From: Cinnamomum chago
Lineage: Eukaryota; Streptophyta; Magnoliopsida; Laurales; Lauraceae
Assembly (NCBI GenBank): GCA_038049695.1
Contig: CP142456.1
Coordinates: 80,065,422-80,129,421, forward strand
Length of the DNA: 64,000 bases
Direction: 5' to 3'
A program made the translations under genes and the position numbers. Shown one piece after another: positions 1 to 12,069 of the stretch; position 1 is the stretch's first letter; every line of letters begins with the position of its first letter. The notes under the pieces were generated by a model, which saw only the letters and a list, made by a program, of their open reading frames with translations, had not been told where the DNA came from and made no database searches.

Positions 1-1088
1 CACAAAAATTAGTCACATCCGATTATCCTAAATCTATCATATGAGGCCCATAAGTATTTGAATGGGTGTACGGTAAATCCAATAGTTCAATCCATTTAAA
101 TGGGTACAAGTTCAGGGTATGTGGGAAATTTAGGGGTATGTGTGTATATCCATGGTTTCTAATTAGGAATTATGTTATGGGTACGTCTACTGCTCAAGTA
201 CTGTGAAACTCATTGGTTTTACGCTAAAAGTTGAGCTACATGTGTGGAGAAGATCTTTATGTTCTCTGTCACCCAATTACATTGAAATTAGTTTTTGTAA
301 TATGTTTATATGGGTTCTCCCACTCATATATTCAACTCCACTAATTATGCTTAATCAAAAGTGATTAGACAAAATGTTAGAAAGATCCCGAATGAATCTT
401 ACATCATCTTTCTCAATGATGAAAAGGATACAAAGAAAGAGTGAAAGTTTAAATCAAGCAGTATATATCTTGCACTTCAAACCAAACAAAAACTCTTTTT
501 TATATCCAAAATGCATCACAATTATAATAAACTTTCTCAATTAAAAAAAAAAAAGAAGAAAAACAAATGAACAGATAAACCTTCCCACCGCTGCCTCATC
601 AAGAAAAGGATAAAAACTTTTAACCCAAAAACCCAAAACAAAAAATTTAGCAACAGATTATAAATACAGTGCGCCGCTGAGAACACTAAAAGGAGTTTGG
701 TTCCCTTATTTCCTTGAAATAGGGAAATGGATACTATTGTTTCATCCCAACAGTATAAAATCTAATGACAACTAATGCACACTCTTTCGAAAAAGAAACA
801 AATTAAAAATTAAGAGATTTTACAGGGATGAGACATTAGTTGATGATATGCTGAAACGACATCTTTGTGCTTCAATTCAAAAAGGGATCCATATTCCATA
901 CTCTTAAAAGAAAAGATATACAAGAAATGAAAACAGAAAGATATTGTTTCGTCCAATCAAAATTAGCCAATTATGTAAATCCCATGAGATTTTACCCAGT
1001 TGACTAATTTTAATTTGATGAAACAATATCAACCTTTTTTTTTTTTTTTTTTTTTGTAGAAACAGGAGGGGAAAGGGATGAGGGATGA

Positions 1089-1119
<31 letters not shown>
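1..1119. other. AT-rich non-coding flank
   Basis: I recognise no gene here. The stretch is AT-rich, has stop codons in all frames, a poly-T run near 1037-1055, and ends in a (TA)n microsatellite at about 1094-1119. It may hold upstream regulatory sequence of the PPR gene, but no specific element can be supported. Confidence 0.5.
1094..1119. repeat. (TA)n microsatellite, left flank of MITE
   Basis: This is an uninterrupted alternating AT run that ends exactly where the GGGGAAG terminus of the small inverted-repeat element begins. Together with the run at 1306-1366 it looks like one TA microsatellite split by the element. Confidence 0.9.
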
Positions 1120-1303
1120 GGGGAAGTTTCAAGTGCATCCATCCCTCACCATAGGGTGAGGGACACTTCCATAATTGGGCATTTTCAAGTACAAAAGTTA
1201 TTTTTTAAGTACATAGGGTGAGGTACACATCCTTGTCTTCATGTGTAAAAATGGAAAGTGTCTCTCACCCTATGGTGAGGGATAGATGCACTTAAAACTT
1301 TCC

Positions 1304-1305
<2 letters not shown>
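1120..1305. mobile_element. Micron-like MITE inserted in a TA microsatellite
   Basis: This 186-bp element starts GGGGAAGTTTCAAGTGCATC and ends with the near-perfect inverse, finishing CTTTCCCC. The inverted arms run about 50 bp each (1120-1172 and 1254-1305). Each arm holds a smaller inverted motif, CTCACC-ATA-GGGTGAG on the left and CTCACCCTATGGTGAG on the right. The centre is about 80 bp and non-coding, so the element must be non-autonomous. Both ends abut (TA)n tracts directly, so any TA target duplication is hidden in the microsatellite. The arrangement resembles the rice Micron family, known to sit inside TA microsatellites; membership of that family is inference. Confidence 0.75.

Positions 1306-1366
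<61 letters not shown>
1306..1366. repeat. (TA)n microsatellite, right flank of MITE
   Basis: About 30 uninterrupted AT dinucleotides follow the MITE's CCCC terminus. The apparent 69-residue isoleucine/tyrosine reading frame across it is a translation of the microsatellite and not a gene. Confidence 0.95.
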
Positions 1367-1367
<1 letters not shown>

Positions 1368-1523
1368 CTTCAATAAAGGGCAGGGCCATATCATCAAGCA
1401 AGCTACTGGTCCAATTGATCCAACGGCTGATTGATGCTCAAATCGGGTACCCCATCTTCCTCCTTGTTCCTCTTCTTCTTAGTTATAGTCTGTAAAATCG
1501 AGTCCTGTTTCCGGTGATGAAGT

Positions 1524-3953
1524 ATGAAATGGGCAGTCACAAACACACCTCTGAAGCATTACATCATTGTCACAAGAATGAGAATCAGATCCATCTCTCA
1601 AATACCCTTAAAATCAAGGCCTCCTCCAATCTCCCAATCAAGCAGCAGCAACAGCAACAACATCGTGTCAGAGATAGATACCATTCTCAAAACCACACCC
1701 TTCATAGAAACCCCTCTCGAACGCCTTGTCCCTCGCATGTCCGCCTCCGTCGTAGCTTCCGTGCTCGAACAACACAGCGGCCCCCCACAGTCTGGTTTCA
1801 GATTCTTCGCTTGGGCCATGCGTAGAATGCATTTCAACACCTGGGTCTCTCACAATTATATGATTAGGATCCTCCAAGGTGAAGGTGAGAACGGGTTTCA
1901 AGCTGCGTGGCAGGTGCTCGACGAATTGAAATGCGGCGGAATTCCCATTGTGCCGCACGTCTTTGCCCTTCTTATGCAGGCCTATGCCAAGTCCGGCAGG
2001 GCAGTGAATGCCATAGAGTCATTCGGGAGGATGCACGAGTATAAGTGCCGCCCCAACACATTCGCGTATAACACGGTGATTCACATCCTGATTGAAGAGA
2101 AGGTTTTCCCAATCGCAATGGCAGTGTACAATCAGATGATCAAGAGTCACTGCCCCCCAAATCGTGCCACTTTCAACATTCTGATTGATGGGCTGTCTAA
2201 AGCTGGGGAGATACAGCACGCGCTTCAACTGTTCGATGAAATGTTTGAGAGAGGTATTTCTCCAAATACGATGACTTACACTGCTGTCCTTTTGGGTCAT
2301 TGCCAAGCTAACCGAACTGATGATGCACATAGGCTCTTACCTGTTATGAAAAAGAATAATTGTTATCCTGATACAATTACCTACAATGCTTTACTTAATG
2401 GGTTCTGCAAGTTGGGTCAAATGGACGAAGCCTTTATGCTTCTCAGATCATTTCGGATGGAGGGTTATGTGCTTGGATTGAATGGCTATAGTTGTCTGAT
2501 TGATGGGTTGTTTAGAGCACGCCGTTTCGAGGAGGCCTGCCAGTGTTACAGGAACATGTTGGAGGAGAACATTTCACCCGATTGCATATTGTACACAATC
2601 ATGATTAAGGGTTACTCAGAAGCTGGTAAGGTTGAGGATGCATTCTCATTCTTGAGTGAGATGACTGATCAGGGGTTAGTACCAGACACCTTCTGTTACA
2701 ACACCCTAATCAAGGGACTTTGTGATGTTGGTCTTTTGGATAAGGCCCGATTTCTTAAGCTGGAGATTTCGAAACAAGATTGTTTTCCTGATTCTGCTAC
2801 ATACACTATCATGATTTGCGGGCTTTGCAAGGAGGGGTTGGTTCACGACGCGCAAGAGATATTTGATGAAATGGGAAAGCTCGGGTGCTTCCCGACAGTG
2901 ATGACATTCAATGCTCTTATCAATGGACTATGTAAAGCTGGCGAGTTAAAAAAAGCTCGTGATCTTTTATACAAGATGGAGACGGGGAGGAACCCTTCAC
3001 TGTTTCTTCGGCTGTCTCAAGGCACTGATAAGGTTCATGATAGCGCAAGTCTTCAAATGCACGTTGAGCGATTGTGTGATTCAGGCTGTGTACTCAAGGC
3101 CTATAAGCTTCTCAAAGATTTTGTAGATAGTGGGGTCGTACAAGATGTCATTACCTATAACATATTGATTAATGGGTTTTGCAAAGCAAGGAAGATCGAT
3201 GAAGCATTTAAGGTCTTCAAAGAATTAAAGCTAAAAGGATACTCCCCTGATGCAGTTACGTACGGTGTACTTATAAATGGGCTTCTTAAGGTAAATAGAG
3301 AAGAGGATGCATTTAGGGTCTTTGAACGTATGGTGAGCAATGGATGCACACCAAGTTTGGTGGTTTACAAGACACTCATGACAGCAGTGTGCCGGAAGGG
3401 AAGAGTTTCACAAGGTCTTGCACTTTGGCTGAAATACATCTCACAGAAGGTTGGTATTAGCACTGAAGAAGACAAAGCGATCAAAGAGGTGCGGGAACAC
3501 TTTGAAAGTGGGGATATAGAAGCAGCAGTAAGAGGCCTACTTGCGATTGACTTAAAACTTAAAGATGTTGATCCTGCGCCTTACACAATTTGGCTAATTG
3601 GGCTTTGCCGAGCAGCAAGAGTAGATGATGCCTGTAAGATCTTCTTGGTCCTCACCGAATTCGACATCAATGTCACTCCACCAAGTTGTGTAGCTCTTAT
3701 AACCGGCCTTTGCCAGGAGGGGTGCCAGGAGGGGAAGGTGGCATTGGCTTTAGACATTTTCCAATATACTATGAAGAGAGGGTTCTTCTTGATGCCACAA
3801 ATATGCAACACGCTGATCAAGTGTTTATGTACTAATCGTAAGAAGAAAGATGCCCTTGAGCTGGTGCGGAGAATGAATGCCATGGGATATGATTTGGATT
3901 TTTATCTCCTTAAAACCACAAAATCTATTCTATATGGTCATGAGCGTAGTTAA
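1524..3953 (+). CDS. P-class pentatricopeptide repeat (PPR) protein, At1g79540-like
   Basis: This intronless 809-residue frame is built of tandem 35-residue PPR motifs, for example TYNALLNGFCKLGQMDEAF and TFNALINGLCKAGELKKA, from about residue 110 to 650 with a degenerate tail to about 790. There is no E or DYW extension, so it is P-class. Family knowledge says such proteins bind organellar RNA and aid its processing, stability or translation. The N-terminus is rich in Arg, Ser and Pro and poor in acidic residues, which suits an organellar presequence, more likely mitochondrial (inference). From memory the layout matches the Arabidopsis At1g79540 family. The start at 1524 puts MKW first; an out-of-frame ATG at 1517 could act as a small upstream frame. 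A frameshifted paralogue lies at 27405-29708, so this is the working copy. I see no frameshift or stop. Confidence 0.93.
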   Translation: MKWAVTNTPLKHYIIVTRMRIRSISQIPLKSRPPPISQSSSSNSNNIVSEIDTILKTTPFIETPLERLVPRMSASVVASVLEQHSGPPQSGFRFFAWAMRRMHFNTWVSHNYMIRILQGEGENGFQAAWQVLDELKCGGIPIVPHVFALLMQAYAKSGRAVNAIESFGRMHEYKCRPNTFAYNTVIHILIEEKVFPIAMAVYNQMIKSHCPPNRATFNILIDGLSKAGEIQHALQLFDEMFERGISPNTMTYTAVLLGHCQANRTDDAHRLLPVMKKNNCYPDTITYNALLNGFCKLGQMDEAFMLLRSFRMEGYVLGLNGYSCLIDGLFRARRFEEACQCYRNMLEENISPDCILYTIMIKGYSEAGKVEDAFSFLSEMTDQGLVPDTFCYNTLIKGLCDVGLLDKARFLKLEISKQDCFPDSATYTIMICGLCKEGLVHDAQEIFDEMGKLGCFPTVMTFNALINGLCKAGELKKARDLLYKMETGRNPSLFLRLSQGTDKVHDSASLQMHVERLCDSGCVLKAYKLLKDFVDSGVVQDVITYNILINGFCKARKIDEAFKVFKELKLKGYSPDAVTYGVLINGLLKVNREEDAFRVFERMVSNGCTPSLVVYKTLMTAVCRKGRVSQGLALWLKYISQKVGISTEEDKAIKEVREHFESGDIEAAVRGLLAIDLKLKDVDPAPYTIWLIGLCRAARVDDACKIFLVLTEFDINVTPPSCVALITGLCQEGCQEGKVALALDIFQYTMKRGFFLMPQICNTLIKCLCTNRKKKDALELVRRMNAMGYDLDFYLLKTTKSILYGHERS

Positions 3954-4330
3954 CAAGTATGCTGTATTATCACATGGCCACTGTGCCAAACAGGTAGAGT
4001 TGCTGGGTCAAAGTCTGCTTTCCTGCAATCAATTGCTGGCATAATAGCCTATTAGACTCCTCGCAGGTGAAAATCTTGTTTTAGAACCATGGATGAGGCT
4101 CATTTCATGCGATGATGATGTTGATGACATTGAGGTGATGAAAAGAGCACACTATGTCAAAAAGGCAGATTCCTGACGTCTAAGATAAAAAATAAAAAAC
4201 CTGACGGCCATGGCTATCGTCTGGTTTTTGATGGCTCGCAGCCGTCGATCCTTCGTCCGCAAGTGGTCCCCCATGTGATGGTGATAGCGGTGTTACTTGA
4301 TACAGCAGCTGGGCCATCGTTTAAAACCCT
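3954..4330. other. 3' flank of PPR gene, partly duplicated downstream
   Basis: There is no gene here. The stretch from about 3955 to 4075, containing CACATGGCCACTGTGCCAAA, recurs at 29709-29726 plus 30207-30294 behind the PPR pseudogene. The segmental duplication therefore carried at least 120 bp of 3' flank with the gene, probably including its 3'UTR. Confidence 0.7.
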
Positions 4331-4720
4331 AATCGTTTAAAGCCCCCGATGCTACCCTAATCGTTACACACAAACGACGCCTCTCCATCGCTCTGCCTCT
4401 CTCTCCAAATCCCCAAAGAAAAACCCTAATCCGCAAACCTCCCTCTCTCTCGCTCATTCATGGAGTTTTGATCTATTTGAAGCCAGCATTCATGGAGTTC
4501 TTTCAATCTTCCAGACCCTTCTTTTGTTTTTGGGGTTTTGAGGTTTGATCGCTTCCCTCTCTCTTTGAAGTCGGCATTGAACAGATCAGTTGTGTTGAGG
4601 TTTGGATATCTGGATCGATCAAGAGTTCTAGTTTGATTGAATACGAGGTTCGTTGTTTCATCATCATCTTCTTCTTCCCTTTTGATTCTTCTGTGATCCC
4701 ATTGATTTTGCACAGGTGAC
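4315..4720 (+). promoter_or_regulatory. CT-rich, telo-box-containing leader-like region
   Basis: Two telo-box-like AAACCCTAA motifs (about 4324 and 4422) precede and overlap a CT-rich tract with many CTCTCT runs, then T-rich sequence with candidate splice donors. This is the usual look of the 5' end of a constitutively expressed plant gene with a non-coding first exon. No recognisable coding exon follows before the solo LTR at 6806, so it may be the orphan 5' end of a decayed gene, or of a gene whose exons I could not recognise. Strand is inferred from the CT-rich side. Confidence 0.4.
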
Positions 4721-5967
4721 TAAGTAGAATTCTAGCAAATTTGTGGAAAAATTTTCATTTTCCCATAGTCTCGTTCTGAAATTTCCATGTTCATTTGCAG
4801 TTTGTTTGATTTATGTTTCCTGTGTAGCTTCATTATTGTATTAAAAGTAAGACCCAGTTTATTCCTATTGAAATTTATTGGAAATGTGTTTTTTTATTCT
4901 GTCTTTGTGGGGTAGCCACTCTTTAGTATTTCTCATTCTTCTATTGGAACCAATATCCATTGCCATTTCAGTTCATCTACTTAAAACTGTATCACATTTT
5001 TTTTTTTTTTTTTGTGTGGTTGGATTTTGAGATCCGTAGCGTTTGTGAGAAGGTAACGGTTATGATGATCTCCGTTGTTTTTTTTCTTTGGATTGTGAAT
5101 GTATTTCTATGGGTTGTGTGGGTGCTCTCATGGGGAGGAGTCTGCTATTTATAAAAACGTTGTTTTTTTTAACTTCCTAATGTTTGACTATCAGCCACTA
5201 CGCTTGAATTCCATTGAATGACCATTTATTTTGTAGAAGTTTGAGCAACTCTGATGATCGTTGGCCAAATAAATTAATGTAGAATGAAAAATCCTGTTTT
5301 CTTCCTACCGATACCGATTTGCAGAAGAAAGTTTTCTCTCTTTTTTTTGTGGGTAAATTAGAATATTGTTCAAGTGGATAAGACCATGGAACGAGCTTGG
5401 AAGTGCTGAAAATTGGGAATGGTAGCTAGCTGGGTCTGGTTTGGGCTGTATCCTGGTCTGATAAACAATGATACCATCATCTGGTAAAGCTATTTGAGGG
5501 TTCTTAATTTCTTGCAGATCTTAAGTTTTACTTCTCTTGTTTTAGCTACTTTGATGGGAAAGCAGGGCATCAATTTCTTAGGATATCAAAACGAAAGATA
5601 TAGATGTAAAAAGTAAAAGGTAGATAGGAAGTGTGTCCAATGAAAGTGTGATTGCGATCCATTCTTTTCCCTAAAAATAAATTTATGGCCATTAAGTCAG
5701 TAAAAGATTTCATACCCGAAAAAAAAAGTCAATGAAAGATTTCCACTAAATCTCCTCAAATATCAAATCTCAATATTTTTCTAATTACTATCGGTGATGC
5801 ATTTTAGTTCTAGTCGTCTTTAACAATCAAAGATGGCAACAAATACTTCAAAGTTAGACATAGGAAAATGTGTTGTCGCCAAGAGTGAGAAGATGCTCTT
5901 TATTGCAACATTAAGGTTGTGGGTTTGATAATAAAACTAAGTGTGAGATTAAACTGAAAGACCTAGA
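4721..5967. other. Non-coding T-rich stretch
   Basis: Intron-like, T-rich sequence with no frame I can assign to a family. Short apparent frames such as that at 4960-5154 are low-complexity Phe/Val/Trp-rich readings. Confidence 0.4.
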
Positions 5968-6095
5968 CAGTGGACACACAACTTTGTACAGGGTTTATAA
6001 TCTTGGTCAACTGACCAGGGAGTAGTTTATCAGTGGACACACAACTTTGTAGAGGGTTTATAATCTTGGTCAACTGACCAGGGAGTAGTTTATCA
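5968..6095. repeat. 63-bp tandem duplication, two copies
   Basis: A unit beginning CAGTGGACACACAACTTTGT occurs at 5968 and again at 6031, nearly identical, with a period of 63 bp. It is a simple local duplication with no associated gene. Confidence 0.9.
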
Positions 6096-6805
6096 GTATT
6101 GATGTATTTGGTCTACACTTATGGCCTGTTTGTTTTATGTAATTGAATGTCTAAGATTTTATTTATAAGTGGTTAAAGATGACGAACCAAGGTTGAATAT
6201 AAAAAATGACCATTAAGTGACCTACCCTTTAACAGAAGTTAATTCAAGAAAAGATGGTACATGAATACCCAACCTTCTTTCTTTCAATACCTAGGAAAGT
6301 CAAGATCCCATTTACATCACCGCCTTATTTCCTTCAGCCATCACCTAGTCTGAAACAATCCTTCAGTAATGCTCATCTCATTATAAATTCCTATATTTTT
6401 ATTTCCTATGTAATAGCAGTTATAATTGAACCTTCTATATAATAATATAAAATTTGATGCCTATATCTCATTCCATTTGGAATATTTGCTGTTGTTAAAG
6501 AGGCAGGTCGTGGCACAATTATCCCATAAATTTCCCAATGGCCTCAAAATGGTGTTGGTGTTGACAACTTGAAGAGCTGAGATAAAATTATGAATCCATA
6601 TTGCATCTTAAGCAACCCATATACTCTGTTTCCATGGTGGAAACGCGGTGCCATGATACAACTCTTTGTGTTGAACACATAAAGCTTGTTTTAGTTCATA
6701 TATGGATTTTTTTTTAATTTATACTTTTCTATATTCGACAAACCCTTCAAGTTGAATTTTATACACAATTCTTAACAAGTTGAAAATGGATTATACCTGG
6801 CCTAG

Positions 6806-9309
6806 TGTCACGACCCGGACCCGAATTACGATAACCCCGGGCCGTGAGCCCATACTTACTCCCGTGAACTCCGAATTAACCGAAGTTAAAACGGAATTCA
6901 CAAGGGATAACATCTTCAATAAACCTGTCAAATACACAATATTGCGGAAACACATATATTTGACAATATCAAATTTCGATTTACATGTATACAAAAGAAT
7001 AAGGTCCTTATACATGTATCATTCTCATCATTTCCTTGTCAATCGGTGTGTACCCAAAACACCATACAGTAACAATTAATTACATCTCAAAATGGTTAAC
7101 AAAATAACTTTTCAAAACATTTCTCAAAATATTATAGTTCTTTCGCGCACTCGAATACCCATATCAAATGGTATTCCATCCGTTCCATTTGTTCAGTCCT
7201 CCTGGAGGAACCGGAGCAGTCTCATCTGCTGGCGCCGGGGGCGCTGCTGCATCGGCAATGGCAAACGGGCCTGTGATGTCATCAATAACACTAATGAACA
7301 CGACGGTTCAACAATGTATAAATAGATCTTGTAATAGCACATGTTAATACATATACTGAATTCATTAAATCCATTTGGTAATAATTACCATTCTAGACAA
7401 ATCTAGATAATTCCTACAATGACATTGGTAAACGTAAGAGTTGATCAATAGACATTCACAAGATAATCACTATCATAGCTTTCATTCATTCATTCAATTC
7501 CATTTCATTTCATTTCTTTTACCATCTTCCCTCAAAGGAAGGATTCATCTTCCGAATGGAAGGCATCAATCATTATCCATAGATATGATCGGAATATGTG
7601 AGACTTACTAGTGTCCAGGCCAGGGACAACTAGCATCACCACGGAGCTCTGGAACGCCCCAAATCCATCTACTGCAGTAAGATTATTCATTTCATTGTTA
7701 CCTTTAGTAACTGTTCATTCATTAATCCATTCATTTATTGTATTGTTCAGTTCAGTTCAGTAACGAGCTTAAGGGATTACTAAGTAGTGTCATATTCAGA
7801 ACTCGCACCACATCTATTAATTCTATTCAAGTTCACAATCAAATTTTTAAACCAAACAAATGGGTGAAACGCTTGTTATTTAATGTACGTGTTATTCTTG
7901 ATGAACATCACTATGATAGTAGTTTGTACATTCAAATAACCTAAGCTAACACTTATGCAGGTTTAGATAACACATTTGAAGAATTAATACTTAATTCGTT
8001 ACCACTTTTTTCTTTTAATTTCCTTAATCTTGATAATCTTAGATTAGGGCATAATCAATTCTAACACTAATTTATAGACCACTAAGACTCATAGAAAGCG
8101 TAATTGGTTCCAAAAAGGACCAATTTCAACTGAAATCATGTCCCAGTTACGGACTGTCCGATCGATCGGTCTGTATGTTCGATCGATCGGACCGAGAAAC
8201 CTCTCAGTTAAATGATCGGACCGTAACTGGGACGAGTTGCAGGTCCGAAACCTGATTTTTCTCTCCCCTTTCCTTTCTTCCTTCATTTCATTCACAACCT
8301 GCATTAAATATTGGAACCTCCTGTTCCCTCCTCATACACCATTCATCCACAACAATACTTCTAATCATTCATTACCCATCTTAATCAATCATAATTAATC
8401 CCATAATCTCATGGAAATGTACAAAAATCCATGAAATCACTATGCATTTCTACAATGATTTTAACACTAATTACAAGAAATGTTTATACTTGCCTTTCTT
8501 GAAGTCTAGTTAACTCAAAGCCCTTTGTTTAGCTTTTGCTTTGAGATGAAAAAAAAACCCCAAATGAAACCCTAATTCCATGAAAACATGAAATACACAA
8601 ATCCATCAGCCATTTATGCTAGAAATCATGCCTAAGCACTCATTATGACTTGCAAAGTCATTAAAAGTTCCAAGTACTTACTTGTAGCTTAATGAGAGAA
8701 ATCTTGAGATCTTTCTCAAGCTCTTCACTTCAACAATGGGGAGGATGGCTTGGAGAAGATGATGAAGATGAAGATACACTCCTCACAAACTACTTGGATC
8801 ACTCTTAGCTTCTCTCTTGAGGAAGAAGATTGGAAGAGAAAAGGAGAGAATGAGTCTAGGGTTTTTCTTGAAGTGAAAATGAATGAATGATTCATTTCAT
8901 TCTAATATAGGGTTCCTTCACACAATAACCCCCTCTTAATAAACTTTATTATATATTGAGTCAAATAAAGTTTCACTTGGTCCATTTGAGGTCAAATGGA
9001 ACCGCATTTATTATGAAAGTTAACGTACTATTCGAGATACACGCGTTGATATCAAGAATTTCCGCATTTGACGAAATACGTGAAAACCCGTATTTACGAA
9101 GAAGTCTTTAGCCTACCTTGTTTGAGTCTAAACTCACTTTAACCAATTCAATTTCATCTTAGTCCATTCTATTATGCTTAATGCATCATTTGAGACTAAT
9201 TTCTCTCTCTTTGGTCGTTAACCTTCATTAATACGATTATTCATGCTTAATTAGCATTAATCCCAATTAATTAGCCTTAATCGTGATTAGTTTGGGTCGG
9301 GGTGTAACA
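6806..9309. mobile_element. Solo LTR, family A copy 1 (2.5 kb)
   Basis: The element begins TGTCACGACCCGGACCC and ends GGGTCGGGGTGTAACA, the TG...CA form of LTR ends. It is flanked by a perfect 5-bp direct repeat CCTAG (6801-6805 and 9310-9314). There is no gag-pol frame, primer-binding site or second LTR, so I read it as a solo LTR left by recombination between the LTRs of a retrotransposon. A diverged copy in inverse orientation lies at 19676-21955; several internal stretches match, such as the CTCCTGGAGG region near 7200 and the AACACGACGGTTCAACAA region near 7297. The TGTCACGACCC / TGTAACACCCC termini resemble plant Gypsy LTRs; superfamily is inference. Confidence 0.8.
8142..8231. repeat. 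Palindrome cassette in solo LTR A1 (CGATCGATCG type)
   Basis: An 11-bp inverted repeat (CCCAGTTACGG at 8142, CCGTAACTGGG at 8221) encloses two CpG-rich palindromes of the form CCGATCGATCGG (about 8158 and 8180) and a half copy (8214). Two other LTRs in this window hold comparable but sequence-distinct palindrome clusters (20588-20722 and 23517-23660). Function unknown; it could be a binding-site array or a structured RNA segment. Confidence 0.7.
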
Positions 9310-9314
9310 CCTAG

Positions 9315-11375
9315 CCTTTACAACCTATGGGCAGGATGTGGTCTGAATGCAAGACCCAACTTGTAATGGGCTTGGGCTCAGCAAGACAAGCTTCAGTTTG
9401 GCCGTTCAACCCATGAACAACTCTACCCTTTTATGGAGTAGGCATCAGTTTCTGTACTGTTTTTTGTAATTAGATTGTGAATGTTGGGTAGAAAGAATTA
9501 TAAGTGGTTTCAATCGACTACAGTGTCTATTGTGACAAAGGCTAATTGATTCTTCAATCAGTTAGATATATATTATTTCTCTATTATATGAGGGAAAAAA
9601 TGTGTTTTAACTTGCTCTTGCTTGCAGAATCTTGATATTTGCGAAATTACGGCTTATTAATTACCAAAGATCTATTGGGGATAATAGATGTGCATTTTTA
9701 CATATTTAAGTGTTTTTTTTCCTGCTTGCTGCTTTTCCTTTAGTTTTATATAAGGGTGGGTGTGTTTGGTTGTTCTGAAAGTAATCATCTAGGACATCTG
9801 CCTGTCTTCTGTAGCTTAGCAATTAGTTGCTTGTGGATTTGTGACATTACCGCTTCAATTTTTTCGAAGATAGAAGAATTGTCTACCACTTAGTACTTAT
9901 CTGAAAAATCTGTGCTGTTACAATTGGCAAGCAAAATAAGTAGGCATTTATATGTGTCTGATGTCTCTGTGACCACAGCTTTGGAAGACTTACAAAATTC
10001 TGTTTGCAATTGAATAATAAATTCTGAAAAAATACAAAACACTTGGTAGTTGGTACTATGTTATTTCTACCATTACACTTGATACAGGGATGGCTTTGGT
10101 CCTTTTATGGGCAAATATTAGGGTATATATAGGGCTCAGTTTTGGCTAGGCTTTGCTCTTGTTTGGACTGGTCCATAATATAATGATGGATTTTATCAGA
10201 CTTATATGTTGGCTTTGCTCTCACTCTTCTTCTTCTTCTCTCTCTTGTTTCTCTGGATGCAGATTATGTGGGGTGTTTACAGATTGATGGAAAGATGGAG
10301 TGAGAATGTTTTTGACAAATGGGAAATCATTTTTTCCCTCAAAAATCATTCTTTTTGGGCATAAAATGCTCAAGTTTCCCATTAGAAGTTATAGGTATTT
10401 GGAAATAGTTTATGGGGGAGAATGATTTTCCATTGCTTTATGTTAAAGTTTTCCATGGGAGGTGGAAGAATTTTGAGGGACATGGAATGCAGATTTGAAC
10501 TCGAGGAAGAGAGCCATTCTGTGCAGTTTTTTTACAATATCAGTCCTCAAAAGGGCTACCAATATCAGCCTGCACATTAGCCACGAGGACAGAACTTTAA
10601 TTATGAAGAAATAGAGTAAATGCAATGTGAAGGAAACAAAACATGCACATCAGCCATGAGGGCAGAACTTCCATTGACACCAAATAGAGGAATACACAAA
10701 ACAGTCATTTTTGTATAACATGTAAAGCATGGATGACTGGGTTTAGTAAAATCCATCCGTGCTCTTCCCATGGATCTCATGGATCATCTTCTATCCCCCT
10801 ATCCTTCTAAATCCTTACACACCCAGCACTGTACATATGCCAAATCCATGGGTATCAACAGTAATGGAATTGACATGATGTCCCCAGAACACAACTATGT
10901 ACTTCCCTATCACACCACACTATATAATTAGTTTCCTAAAAAATTTTCAGGAAATTTAACAGGTGACACCGAAATTCAATAAAAATAATAATAAAGATTT
11001 CCTCTGTTCTGATTAGAGAACTATATAAAGGGACACAAAAGTAGAAACAAGATCTCGTTTTCATCATTAATGTACAGTGGTGGAGTTGTATTATTCCTTG
11101 TCAATCTCTGTATATGGAATTATGGGTTTTCATCATTAATGTACAGTGGTGGAGTTGTAGCTTTCTTAATGATTTGTTGTTGCCTTTTATTTTTAAGTAT
11201 ATGATTCTGTGTGCAATATCTATAGATTTAATATACATAGAATTCATTTAGAGAGATATAAAAGCATAGTTTTATGATGTCTATGATGTTTAGTAGTTGG
11301 ATCTGATTTCAACAGATTTTGAAATTCATGTTTAGATTGTTGTAACAGGTACTTGTTGGGTTTTCTAGGTTCAGA
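9315..11375. other. Non-coding interval with a 34-bp direct repeat
   Basis: No gene recognised. A 34-bp sequence containing CATCATTAATGTACAGTGG occurs at 11057-11090 and again at 11126-11159 (period 69 bp). The rest is AT-rich single-copy-looking sequence. Confidence 0.4.
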
Positions 11376-12069
11376 ATGGAGCCTCCAAGCATGGAATGGA
11401 TGACGGCACCTAGGCTTTCTAAAGAGTACCTGGAAGGAGTAGAACTATTCTTTCGGTATGTAAGGGCTAATACACATTTTTGAGGGGGTAATGATCGGTA
11501 TTGTTGTCCGAGTGTCAAATGCCGAAATTTTCGAGGGAAGAAGACACTAAGAGAAATTCATACACATTTAACATGTGATGGAATAGATACGTCTTACATG
11601 ACATGGATCCACCATGGAGAACTCTATCCCAAAAGTCGTGTAAATGTAGGGGCTAGTGATGTAGTATGTGGACAGGTTGATTTGGTGAATGATGTATCCC
11701 AAGGCGAGATAATGCTTAAAAAAATGTGGGGGGTAGTGCATCTGCATGCATGCATGCAGTGATGAAGATCATCATCAAGAAGATGGGGAAGGTCATAATG
11801 GTACATCAGAGAATGTCCGGTATCAGAAGTTGATGGAAGATGCAATGCAACCTTTATATCCCTCGTGTAAAATTGAGGATACAAAATTGTTAGTGATGGT
11901 TGAGTTGCTAAGCATGAAGGCTAGACATCGATGGTCTAATAAGAGTTTCACAGAATTGATACATATGTTCAAAAGGGTTCTGCCAGTTGAAAACACTTTG
12001 CCAAATAATACTTGCAATGCAAAGAAGATGATCGAGTCTCTTCGTATGGATTATTTGTTCGAAATGTAA
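11376..12069 (+). pseudogene. CACTA (En/Spm) transposase fragment, decayed
   Basis: Translation from the ATG at 11376 gives a transposase-associated domain start (WMTAPRLSKEYLEGVELFF), interrupted by a stop at about 11481. In shifted frames the CPSVKCRNF zinc-binding stretch and the HLTCDGIDTSYMTWIHHGE core follow. An open stretch at 11746-12069 then matches the next conserved block of plant En/Spm-like transposases (LMEDAMQPLYPSCK, the WSNKSF region and NTLPNN). Everything after that block is missing, as are CACTA termini, so it is a dead 5' fragment. Frameshifts and a stop argue against a working domesticated gene. Confidence 0.7.

Noticed and set aside
1286-1495. A 69-residue frame rich in Ile-Tyr repeats
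   Set aside because: It is a translation of the (TA)n microsatellite.
11376-12069. CACTA-derived block as a domesticated host gene
   Set aside because: It needs at least one frameshift and has an early stop, and it ends after the second conserved block.
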